DNA from: Ulvibacterium sp.
Lineage (GTDB): Bacteria; Bacteroidota; Bacteroidia; Flavobacteriales; Flavobacteriaceae
Length of the DNA stretch: 64,000 nucleotides
NCBI RefSeq assembly: GCF_028285715.1
Contig: NZ_JANQOO010000017.1
Location: 310,001-374,000 of the forward strand
Reading direction: 5' to 3'
A program made the position numbers and the translations under genes. Below, piece by piece: positions 28,150 through 36,063 of the stretch. The notes below the pieces were generated by a model. The model did no database searches, was not told the DNA's origin, and worked only from the letters and a program-made list of their open reading frames with translations. Numbering within the stretch: position 1 is the first letter of the stretch; each line of letters begins with the position of its first letter.

Positions 28150-28787
28150 TGTTAAAAGTACTTTCCCCAAATCCACCATAACTAACCTGCGCTGGATCCT
28201 GTTTCGATTTTATAGTGTTCCGGTTGATAAGCGTCAGCCCGCCAAAGGCGGGTAAATAAAATTGAAATAGGGCGCACTTGCTATATTTAAATTATTTTTT
28301 CTTTTTCCAATTCTACTTCTGGCATTCTTCAAATAGCAACAAACTATATCAAATTAAATCCGAAAAAAAATAGTACCTCAAACACCAACAATTAGAAGCA
28401 AATACTATTTTTTGTATCAAAATTTTTCAATGTTTATAGAGGTTTCCAAGGTTTTTGTTACAAAAAATATTTTCTCCTAGTTTTCAAACCTCCATAATGA
28501 ATTGAAAACCAATCAACTAAAAACCATAACATCGCTTTAGCGTGTTATCCTCTTGCTTTACATGCTTCGTCCTGCTGGCAGGACAAAAAATGTAAACACA
28601 ATGTGCTTTCTGCACCTATCAAATCCCAATAAAACATAACAGATTTCATGTATCCTAAAAATTCATAGCAAAGGAGATTTTGAGAAATATGGATTGAATC
28701 CAATTGATATGAACTCATATCAAAATAGTTAATTAATGGTCTTTTTTGTTCAGTAGTAAGACTTAACCCAGTTTTAAGGAAACTTGG
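28150..28787. other. Long intergenic region with several hairpins
   Basis: No gene is supported. The stretch is A/T-rich and holds three inverted repeats: CCCGCC-AAA-GGCGGG (28238-28252), AACA-CGCT/AGCG-TGTT around 28527-28545, and the nested structure at 28557-28596. It separates the restriction locus from a winged-helix gene and may mark an internal junction of the island. Confidence 0.5.
28557..28596. repeat. Nested inverted repeat
   Basis: Outer arms TTTACAT (28557-28563) and ATGTAAA (28590-28596) enclose an inner perfect hairpin GTCCTGC-TG-GCAGGAC (28569-28584). It is not followed by a T run, so it is not a simple terminator. Confidence 0.7.
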
Positions 28788-28885
28788 TTGTGTCTGGAAA
28801 GGAATCTCAAGGCAATACGCTTCATACCAAATGAAATGGGAATGATGTGTTTTGATTTATCAACATTTTGTAAAAATTATTGTAG

Positions 28886-28904
28886 ATTCGCGATTCGCGA
28901 ATTG
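28886..28904. promoter_or_regulatory. Tandem TTCGCGA motif upstream of winged-helix gene
   Basis: TTCGCGA occurs twice back to back (28888-28894 and 28895-28901), the second within the palindrome TTCGCGAA. It ends 15 bases before the chosen start codon at 28917, a good place for an autoregulatory operator. Confidence 0.45.
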
Positions 28905-28916
28905 CAAATCAACAAT

Positions 28917-29429
28917 ATGAAAAAACATAGTGGTATGCGTCCACATGACATAGTCATTCTACTTAAGATTATAGCCAAGGGTGATGAGCCATGGTTTAAT
29001 AAAGACTTGGCCAATGAGTTACATATAAGCCAAAGTGAGGTGAGCGAGTCTTTGAATAGAAGTAAAATTGCAAGGCTTGTTTCAGGAGATAAAAAAGACG
29101 TTTTTAAGTTAGCGCTTCTTGATTTTTTAACCCATGGTCTGCGCTACGTTTACCCTGAACGGCCTTCATCCTCTGTTAGAGGGGTACCAACGTCCCACAG
29201 CGCTCCTCCACTCAACAAAGTCATTGAAAGTAAACAAGATTATGTTTGGCCTTATGCCCTTGGTTCACATCGAGGATTTGCTATTGAGCCATTACATCCC
29301 AATGTACCCAAGGCATGCTTGGAAGATCCCAAACTTCACGAATTATTGGCGTTGGCTGATGCCTTAAGGGTAGGAAGGGCAAGAGAACGAAATCTAGCCT
29401 TTCAGGAATTGGCAAAGCTATTTAAGTAA
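28917..29429 (+). CDS. Winged-helix domain protein common in genomic islands
   Basis: I start this gene at the ATG giving MKKHSGMRPH, which makes 170 residues. A longer frame back to 28788 adds 43 poorly conserved-looking residues and would include the putative operator. Residues 7-65 form a MarR-like helix-turn-helix (DIVILLKIIAKG, NKDLANELHISQSEVSESLNRS). The rest has a Pro-rich linker, VWPYALGSHRGFAIEPL and a C-terminal helix. Its partner and target are unknown. It is possibly a regulator of the adjacent accessory genes. Confidence 0.7.
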   Translation: MKKHSGMRPHDIVILLKIIAKGDEPWFNKDLANELHISQSEVSESLNRSKIARLVSGDKKDVFKLALLDFLTHGLRYVYPERPSSSVRGVPTSHSAPPLNKVIESKQDYVWPYALGSHRGFAIEPLHPNVPKACLEDPKLHELLALADALRVGRARERNLAFQELAKLFK

Positions 29430-29712
29430 TTAATACGCTGATTAACAAAACAATCTTAGAAAGTTCAAACTCCAAGAGGCCTCAAAGTAGTTTTTTATGA
29501 AGGATTCTTAGAGCGTTTTGGGATAGTCAAATACGTATTAGTAATCTTTTAAATACATGATGACGACGATTAAGGGTTTGTGAGTAGATCCCTTCAACCT
29601 TTAATTCCGATTAGATGTTTTCAGATTTCTCTAGTTTGTACAATTGGCAGATTGATATTGATTTATCACGTAATTTAGGATAAAAATACGTCCAATCAAA
29701 GCCTATAATTTT

Positions 29713-30507
29713 TTGAGTGAAGAATTAAAACCAAATAACAGCTCTAATAAGGTAAATCTTATTGTCTTTATTCCAGGATATACACTTCTATCGAGTGTTT
29801 TCAGAAACTACTGCGCTCATCTTGGAGATTGGCAATGTCTTTCAATTGACTACTTTGATTTAAAAAGTCTTGAAGATATAATCTCAAGAATACATGAAAG
29901 TGTGCAGAGCATCAATTATAACAAATTAGTCCTGGTTGGACAGTCTGTTGGATTTAAAATAGCCTACCATTATTTGTATAAAAATTCAAAGGTTTCGAAA
30001 ATATTCGGATTTAATCCTTTGTATCATCCTCCAAAAAAATTCGCTTTCAGTTGTAAAAATCATGAAAGATTAGTCAGGATTACAAAAATGCTTGCGAATA
30101 GTAAAATTGGTCAATTTGGAACAAAAGGACTTATTGGCCCAAAAGAAGTCTTAGTTACACGAAGGTTATTGGGAAACAAAAATTACTATTCTAAAAGACT
30201 ACAATATTGTTTAGTTCAATTAAAGCGAGATAGGAACCTCATGTACGAAATGTTGGTAAATCCCTTAAATTATTTATATTCAAGCCCTTTAGAAGAGAAT
30301 AGATTCAATCAAGAGGATATCACTTTTTTAATTGGAAAGGGGGACACGCTTTTACTAAAGGATTTTAAAGGAGATTATTATCAAGGCCTCTATGGTATAT
30401 TCAAAAATGCAAAGTTTCATTTCCTTCCGGGAGGTCATGAAGGTTTTTTGGAAGAGGAAAAAATGTGGATAGAAGTATTTAAAAATTATGTGTCAGAGAT
30501 AATCTAA
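29713..30507 (+). CDS. Alpha/beta hydrolase
   Basis: A 264-residue protein with a TTG start. The fold is recognised from VNLIVFIPGY (first strand and oxyanion region), the nucleophile elbow GQSVG (Ser about 78) and a C-terminal His in GGHEGF (about 240), with an acid candidate in LIGKGDTL. No signal peptide is present, so it is cytosolic. It is 5 bases from the next gene, a membrane protein, and they are probably co-expressed. Substrate unknown. In an island it could be an effector or a lipid/ester hydrolase. Confidence 0.75.
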   Translation: MSEELKPNNSSNKVNLIVFIPGYTLLSSVFRNYCAHLGDWQCLSIDYFDLKSLEDIISRIHESVQSINYNKLVLVGQSVGFKIAYHYLYKNSKVSKIFGFNPLYHPPKKFAFSCKNHERLVRITKMLANSKIGQFGTKGLIGPKEVLVTRRLLGNKNYYSKRLQYCLVQLKRDRNLMYEMLVNPLNYLYSSPLEENRFNQEDITFLIGKGDTLLLKDFKGDYYQGLYGIFKNAKFHFLPGGHEGFLEEEKMWIEVFKNYVSEII

Positions 30508-30512
30508 ATAAA

Positions 30513-31637
30513 TTGGAAGAACGAGCAATAGATTTAAGCACGCAAGAACCAATTACTAAACTATTGGTTAAAAAATTCAAACTCTCCAGAATAGCCTGTT
30601 TTTTAATATTAATTGGCATCTATGGCTTATTGTCCTTTTTAATTGCAGTTTTTGAGGGAAATTTTATTCCAGGTAAGAAAGGATTGAGTGTTTCGTATGT
30701 TGAGGATTATTCCACGTTTTTGGACTTTTTAATTTTAAATCCGCTTGTGGTTATTCTAATTCAGAAGTATTTGTCAAAATTTTCAAGAGTATTCCATGAA
30801 CTAAATGGAAAAGGAATAATTAACGTTCAAACGGATGGAATAAGGAAAGAAATTTCTACCATAAAGAAATACTTTGGCACGCCCATTCCAGTATTGCTGT
30901 CTATGCTAATCAGCATTCTAGCCATGACTTTTCATACGCTAAACATTTCAAGGTACGACGGTTACTTTATTTTCCATGGAGAAAATTTTATGAGTATAAC
31001 GGGTATTTATGTTATAGTTTTGACAACATTATACGTTTACTTTTTGATATACAGTTTACAGCAAGTATTTTTTCTTATTCGTTTAAAAAGAAAAGTTTTC
31101 AGTCAGAATGTAAAAGTAGAATTACTCCATGAAGATAGGTGTGGAGGTCTGAAAAAAGTAGGAGATTTATGCATGACCCTTAATTATGCCTTATTCTTAT
31201 TAGCAATAACATTACTGCTTTTTCTTCTTGCTGATTTGAATATTTTCAACGATATATTTTCATTTCGCGTATTGTTCGTTATGCCAATCTATTTGATTGG
31301 TGCTACTTTCTTGTTTTTCTACCCCCTTATTCCAATCCACAAAAAAATGGAAAAAGAAAGGGCCATTCATCTTACTGTCATAGGAAAAGGTTTTGACAAG
31401 ATATTTGATGAGTATAAAAATGATACTGATTTAACCCAAAGTCGATCGCATATTGAGAACATGAAAGACCTGCAAGAAATTTTTTCATGGATGGAAAAAA
31501 TTCCAAAATGGCCAATTGACACAAAAACTTACTCTAAGTTCATGGCCACAATCCTAGTACCTCTAATTGTTTTCATTTTTCAAATTCTAACCAACATAGA
31601 GAATATTTCTACTGGAATCGAGATTCTATTAGAATAG
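30513..31637 (+). CDS. Multi-pass membrane protein, partner of hydrolase
   Basis: A 374-residue protein with a TTG start. It has about eight hydrophobic segments (around 31-50, 72-90, 122-140, 160-185, 225-245, 252-275 and a C-terminal one near 345-365). A soluble helical stretch lies between about 280 and 340 (KKMEKERAIHLTVIGKGFDKI). No transporter signature is visible. It is in an apparent two-gene operon with the alpha/beta hydrolase, ending just before the internal att-like repeat. Confidence 0.65.
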   Translation: MEERAIDLSTQEPITKLLVKKFKLSRIACFLILIGIYGLLSFLIAVFEGNFIPGKKGLSVSYVEDYSTFLDFLILNPLVVILIQKYLSKFSRVFHELNGKGIINVQTDGIRKEISTIKKYFGTPIPVLLSMLISILAMTFHTLNISRYDGYFIFHGENFMSITGIYVIVLTTLYVYFLIYSLQQVFFLIRLKRKVFSQNVKVELLHEDRCGGLKKVGDLCMTLNYALFLLAITLLLFLLADLNIFNDIFSFRVLFVMPIYLIGATFLFFYPLIPIHKKMEKERAIHLTVIGKGFDKIFDEYKNDTDLTQSRSHIENMKDLQEIFSWMEKIPKWPIDTKTYSKFMATILVPLIVFIFQILTNIENISTGIEILLE

Positions 31638-31668
31638 TTTAACCGAAAGGTTTTCAATGGCTTTGTTT

Positions 31669-31810
31669 GTTAAAAAAAGAAAAGTTTTTCTTCAATTCGA
31701 GGTGGAAGTATTAAAAAATCACTTATTCGGTGAGTATGAAAAATAGAAGGTCTTTGAGAGCCGATAATACCTATATTCTTGGAGTTAGGTTCTGGTCTTT
31801 ATACATCCGT
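31669..31810 (+). repeat. Diverged internal copy of the island right end (decayed att)
   Basis: This segment aligns with 45639-45782 at a constant offset of 13,970, then 13,971. Shared blocks are TTAAAAAAA, GTTTTTC(T/C)TCAATT, TCAC(T/C)TATTCGGTGAG(T/C)ATGAA and AGGTTCT(G/A)GTC. After the last block the tmRNA-like CCGGCTCCACT is lost. I read it as a decayed attachment site between two island modules. Confidence 0.65.
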
Positions 31811-31945
31811 ACTATGTTTAGCCAACTATTATGCTTTCAAACACAAAAATTGTATAATTCCGAAAATGACAGCTTAACAGAACCTGAAGTGACATTACTT
31901 GAAAAGCCCATTCTTTTTGTGGTTTTTAGGCAATTATAAATGATA

Positions 31946-31974
31946 AAAACCTCAATTGAACCAGGGGTTTTTTC
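31946..31974 (+). terminator. Probable terminator
   Basis: AAAACCTC (31946-31953) pairs with GGGGTTTT (31964-31971, one G-T pair) across a 10-base loop, followed by TT. It lies between the internal repeat and the amidase gene. Confidence 0.5.
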
Positions 31975-32163
31975 TCGTGCTTTACGTTTATCATTTTTAT
32001 CTGCATTTCATCGAAACCAATAAACTCCTGTAAGAAATTTTAATATTTTCTTACTAGAAAAAAGTTCCTTTCCCCCCAGTACTTTTCTTCTAAAACCATT
32101 CTTGTTCTGTATTGTTTAATATAGGGCATTTTTGTTTTTAATTTTTCAGAGACCTCCTTTGTC

Positions 32164-32799
32164 ATGGCAAGCATTAAAAATATTGTACTGGATTTTGGAC
32201 ACGGCGGTATTGATAAAAGTGGCAAATACACCACCGCACCAAATAAGATGTTTAAGTTCCCAAATGGAGAGATAGCTTATGAAGGTTTTTTAAATCGACA
32301 AATTGGTGGTTTAACTGAAATTTACTTGAGATCGAATCACCCAAATTTCAACATTGTAACAACTGTTAAAGCTATCGACCCAAGAGATTTGTCATTGTCT
32401 TATCGTGTTAAAGTTGCAAATCAACTCCCCCCTTTAGAAACCATTTTCATTTCAATTCACTGTAATGCTTCTAAACATCACAATGCAAGTGGTTTTGAAA
32501 TATTCACTACCAAGGGAGTGACTAAAAGTGATGCTCTAGCTACTTCTATTGGAAATCGAATTAAGCCTTTTTATGACAAATTAAATCTGAAATTAAGATT
32601 TGACTTTGATAGTGATGGAGATTTAGATAAAGAGGTTGATTACTATGTTTTAAGAAAAACCAAATGTCCTGCAGTCTTATTAGAATGTCTGTTTTTTGAT
32701 TTCTATCAAGATTTCATACTCCTTAAAAATCCTGAATTTCAAAAGGAATTGGCCTGGCATATTTATCAAGGAATATTAAACTTTCTAATTCAGAATTAG
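32164..32799 (+). CDS. N-acetylmuramoyl-L-alanine amidase-like (Amidase_3) without signal peptide
   Basis: A 211-residue protein of the zinc amidase_3 fold: LDFGHGG (His13), EIAYEG (Glu40), ISIHCNAS (His about 99), and LLECLFF with the catalytic Glu near 174. Family enzymes cut the amide between muramic acid and the stem peptide. There is no signal peptide or membrane anchor, so it should stay in the cytosol unless released by lysis or a special route. It is followed by the collagen-like and helical genes. It may be a phage-like lysin, an effector, or co-opted for another amide. Confidence 0.8.
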   Translation: MASIKNIVLDFGHGGIDKSGKYTTAPNKMFKFPNGEIAYEGFLNRQIGGLTEIYLRSNHPNFNIVTTVKAIDPRDLSLSYRVKVANQLPPLETIFISIHCNASKHHNASGFEIFTTKGVTKSDALATSIGNRIKPFYDKLNLKLRFDFDSDGDLDKEVDYYVLRKTKCPAVLLECLFFDFYQDFILLKNPEFQKELAWHIYQGILNFLIQN

Positions 32800-33028
32800 G
32801 CCGATATGAGAATGGAATACTCAGGAAGAAAAAAGAATTTGAGTTCGAATAAAAACGTTCATTATTAACAAATTCTATTCAATGAAAAACCAACTAAAAC
32901 CAAATAGGTGTAATGTTCTTCTATATAGGCTTAATCAATAATCATGTACTCTTTTTTACTACTAAACAAAATAATTAAGAATAGAAAATTAACAGTACTT
33001 AACAAACATTTCTCTAAACTCAACTAAT

Positions 33029-33757
33029 ATGTATTTTGAAATACCAGACAACGAAAAACTGTTTATAGACAAAAGCCGGACGGACAGAATAGTTATTACT
33101 GGATTGAAATGCAATTTGTCAATAGATCAAATTGTTGAAAATCGAAAAGTAATTGTAGTCAAAGCTAATGAGGTTTTTATAGATGGAGACTTAATATTTC
33201 CTGGAGGAACCGTTGATATTTCTGCTAGAACTATCCATAGTAATAATGGAAAAATAGATGTCTCTGGAGAAAAAGGTGATCCTGACTTCGAAAATAGGGC
33301 AAGCGCTCTTCCCGGCCCTAATCCAGGTGATAATGGTACCAATGGAAAGAATGGTGGTGACGGTAAAGTAGGAGGTACCATAAGTATAACTGCCGAATCA
33401 CTTAAAGGAAAACTATCTCTTTATGCTAATGGAGGCAATGGTGGCACAGCTCAAAATGGAGGCAATGGCGTAAAAGGAAAAAGAGGAACTGACATGAAAG
33501 GTTGCGCAAAACCAACCAATGGACATCAAGGAGGCAATGCGGGAAATGCGGGAAAGCCAGGCAATGGAGGAAAAGGAGGAAACATATCATTTAGTTTTGT
33601 TAATGCTCCTGAGACAGGTCAGCTGACTTTAAGTGCGAAGGGAGGAAAAGCAGGAAAAGCAGGAACTCATGGAACGAGAGGAGAGGGTGGCGATCCAGGA
33701 AAAGGAGGTGTTGTTTATGGATTCGATTGGATGGGTTGTGATTCACGAACGATTTAA
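33029..33757 (+). CDS. Collagen-like Gly-rich protein
   Basis: A 242-residue protein. The first 80 residues form a beta-type domain (IVITGLKCNLSIDQIV, VIVVKANEVFIDGDLIFPGGTV). From about 85 on it is dominated by G-x-x and GGxG repeats (NGKNGGDGKVGG, GGNGGTAQNGGNG, GGKAGKAGTHGTRGEGG). No signal peptide. Its stop codon is followed, in the same frame and only five codons later, by the ATG of the next gene, whose N terminus continues the Pro/Gly-rich style. The pair may act as one unit or be one protein split by a stop. Confidence 0.7.
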   Translation: MYFEIPDNEKLFIDKSRTDRIVITGLKCNLSIDQIVENRKVIVVKANEVFIDGDLIFPGGTVDISARTIHSNNGKIDVSGEKGDPDFENRASALPGPNPGDNGTNGKNGGDGKVGGTISITAESLKGKLSLYANGGNGGTAQNGGNGVKGKRGTDMKGCAKPTNGHQGGNAGNAGKPGNGGKGGNISFSFVNAPETGQLTLSAKGGKAGKAGTHGTRGEGGDPGKGGVVYGFDWMGCDSRTI

Positions 33758-33772
33758 AAACAAATAAAAATT

Positions 33773-35773
33773 ATGAGCGGACAGAGATACGAGGAATGTA
33801 GACACCCAGATGCCAAACCAGGAAACCCAGGAACAAATATAACAACGGCACCCCTTACTGCTGGTAATGGTCTTGATGGCAACATCAACCAAATAGAGTA
33901 TGTTAATTCAGATGAAACATATAATAAAATATCCAAGAACTTTAGCCTGATATATTATGAAATAGCCCTTAGGGCAATAGAAGTAGATTATGTTAACGGA
34001 AAAATTGAGGAAGCGTTAGACGGATTAAATTGGTTAGGAAAACTGTTATTTAATTACAATAGCATTTCAACTAACAGGGAAAGCGTACTAGATTTTGGCG
34101 ACTCAAATGAAGTAATAAACCAACAAGAAATTAACGCCATTAGGTCGCGAGTGTTTATGTTAATTAGGCGAATAGCACTAAACTTGGATTATTATGGCAA
34201 TAGCCCAACCCATGTCCCTCTTGTTGCATATCAATTTTATTCAAATGTACTTGATGAGTTCTTAGAACACGCTAAAAACATTGAATCTTCATATATCAAG
34301 TTCAGGGATGCAGAGGATAAGCTTTCTGTAGAGATAAAAGACATACGAGATAATGTAGATTCACAGCTTGATTTTATCTCCAGTATGGAAAGAGGGTTAA
34401 ATCATATGAATGAATCTGAGATACAACTAGTATCTGACCTTGAATTCCTCACAAATCAATATGAAGGTAAATGGTATGCGGTACAACAAGCTAGTGAAGC
34501 TTTTAAAAACGCTGTACGGGCGGAAGCTAACAATTGTTCCTTCGGAGATGTACTAAAAACTGCGGCCACAATAGCGGTAAGTATCAAAACCATGGGTGCA
34601 GGTTGGGCTCTCGCCGCAGAAGCATATAAAACATATAACGGTTTTGATGCAAAAAAAGACTCAAATGACAAGTTAGGAGATCTTGCGGAGCCTGTATATA
34701 AGGTCAAAAAAATTGCAAAAGTAGGCGAAGGAGTTTCAAACATTGCAAAGGGTCTTACCCAGATTGTGGATGTCTTGGATTCAGATAATCCTGATGTTAA
34801 TCTACCTTCAGATGCAGGTAAGCTACTAACTAAAAGAGAAGAATTAGAAAAAACAATTGAACCGTTTAGACATCTCCCTGAGGCAAAAGAGTATTTGGCA
34901 GCGGTTGACGACTTTATTGAATTGGTTACGACTAGAAATTCTAAAATTCTAGAATACAATGAATTAAACAGCCTGAGATCTGATATCTCCTTTGAAATAG
35001 AAAAACAGGAATCTGAAATTGGACGACTAAGATTACTATTAAACAATGCAAATGCTCAATCACTTCCTGAATTTGCCAACTTTATGGGTCGATCTAATTT
35101 AGCCAACAAAAAGAGTATTATTCAATTATTATATTCAGAGCATAAGGCCATGGAGTATTTCACTGCTCAAAGATCAGAATTCAAAATCAATAGAGATAGC
35201 GTTGCACACTTGTCACAAGTCCATGCAAATACTAAACGTAGAATTGTTGCTGAAATGGAGAACAGGGGGAGAAATCCTCAGGTTATTAAATTTAGTGATA
35301 AGATTGCACATTTTTCTCTTTTAAAAGACTACCGAGAAGAAGAATTAAAAACCTTTCGGGAAAAAGGTGAGGTGTTCTTTTTCTTGTCTGACCTGCGCTA
35401 TGAGAATATGGCTCTTGTGAAATTCAATAAAGTAGTTATTTCTCTTCCTGGATTGAAACTTAGACATAGGAGAAGAGGAGATGATTTTATTGGAGCAAAT
35501 CTGTCGCATTTAGGCTATGCAAGAATAAGAACACGTGAAGGAAACTTCATGGAATTCAATCATGACACAAGAAAAACATTTATAGTTATTAATCCAAAGA
35601 ATGGTAATTCGGTACGACCCGTTAGCCTTGGAGGGGATGGTGCTAATTTTATCCAACTCACCCCTTTTGGCCCATGGTCCTTGTCAATAGCTAGGGAAGA
35701 TGTAGATCGGGTTGATTTAAGCTCTGTAGAAGATATTCAACTTAATTTTGAAGGAGAGTTTTTTAGCATTTAA
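33773..35773 (+). CDS. Long helical protein, possible pore-forming-toxin-like
   Basis: A 666-residue protein without a signal peptide. It begins with a short Pro/Gly-rich tail (PGNPGTNIT, GNGLDGNI). Long amphipathic helices follow (about 150-250 and 360-470). A conspicuous hydrophobic stretch lies between them (KTAATIAVSIKTMGAGWALAA, about 262-284). The C terminus (about 545-666) is beta-rich with VVISLPGL, FGPWSLSI and LNFEGEF, recalling the tail of large toxin subunits. The helix-hydrophobic-helix order resembles alpha-helical pore-forming proteins, but I cannot confirm that. It is convergent with the eight-gene operon. Confidence 0.55.
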   Translation: MSGQRYEECRHPDAKPGNPGTNITTAPLTAGNGLDGNINQIEYVNSDETYNKISKNFSLIYYEIALRAIEVDYVNGKIEEALDGLNWLGKLLFNYNSISTNRESVLDFGDSNEVINQQEINAIRSRVFMLIRRIALNLDYYGNSPTHVPLVAYQFYSNVLDEFLEHAKNIESSYIKFRDAEDKLSVEIKDIRDNVDSQLDFISSMERGLNHMNESEIQLVSDLEFLTNQYEGKWYAVQQASEAFKNAVRAEANNCSFGDVLKTAATIAVSIKTMGAGWALAAEAYKTYNGFDAKKDSNDKLGDLAEPVYKVKKIAKVGEGVSNIAKGLTQIVDVLDSDNPDVNLPSDAGKLLTKREELEKTIEPFRHLPEAKEYLAAVDDFIELVTTRNSKILEYNELNSLRSDISFEIEKQESEIGRLRLLLNNANAQSLPEFANFMGRSNLANKKSIIQLLYSEHKAMEYFTAQRSEFKINRDSVAHLSQVHANTKRRIVAEMENRGRNPQVIKFSDKIAHFSLLKDYREEELKTFREKGEVFFFLSDLRYENMALVKFNKVVISLPGLKLRHRRRGDDFIGANLSHLGYARIRTREGNFMEFNHDTRKTFIVINPKNGNSVRPVSLGGDGANFIQLTPFGPWSLSIAREDVDRVDLSSVEDIQLNFEGEFFSI

Positions 35774-36063
35774 ATATCTCAAAAGACCCTTTGAAAAAAG
35801 CTAATAACAATAGTTGTAAAACATTGGGTGATTTGCCGTTTCCCAAAGTTTTGGTTTATTAACTTGTAACTAGCTTTGACGTAAATGGTCCGTGGATAAG
35901 TTCGGACCCTTACATAGTGTAGCCTTACTCTTTTAAGGGAAGGCTGCAAAACAGCGAAGACTCAATCAAATTTTTTCATTTGGACTTAGGTCTGGGAGTT
36001 TATAACCAATATGAATTTAAACTTGTTCCGCTATGATAATTATAAGTGTTCAGTACTCAATAA

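Noticed and set aside
28150-28787. CRISPR array
   Set aside because: The inverted repeats here are different from each other and there are no regularly spaced direct repeats.
31730-31939. 69-codon plus-strand frame
   Set aside because: It lies within the decayed att repeat; the repeated DNA blocks explain the sequence better than a gene.
33029-33757. Frameshift or sequencing error splitting the collagen-like and helical genes
   Set aside because: The frame is unchanged; only a clean TAA and a new ATG separate them, so two genes are annotated.
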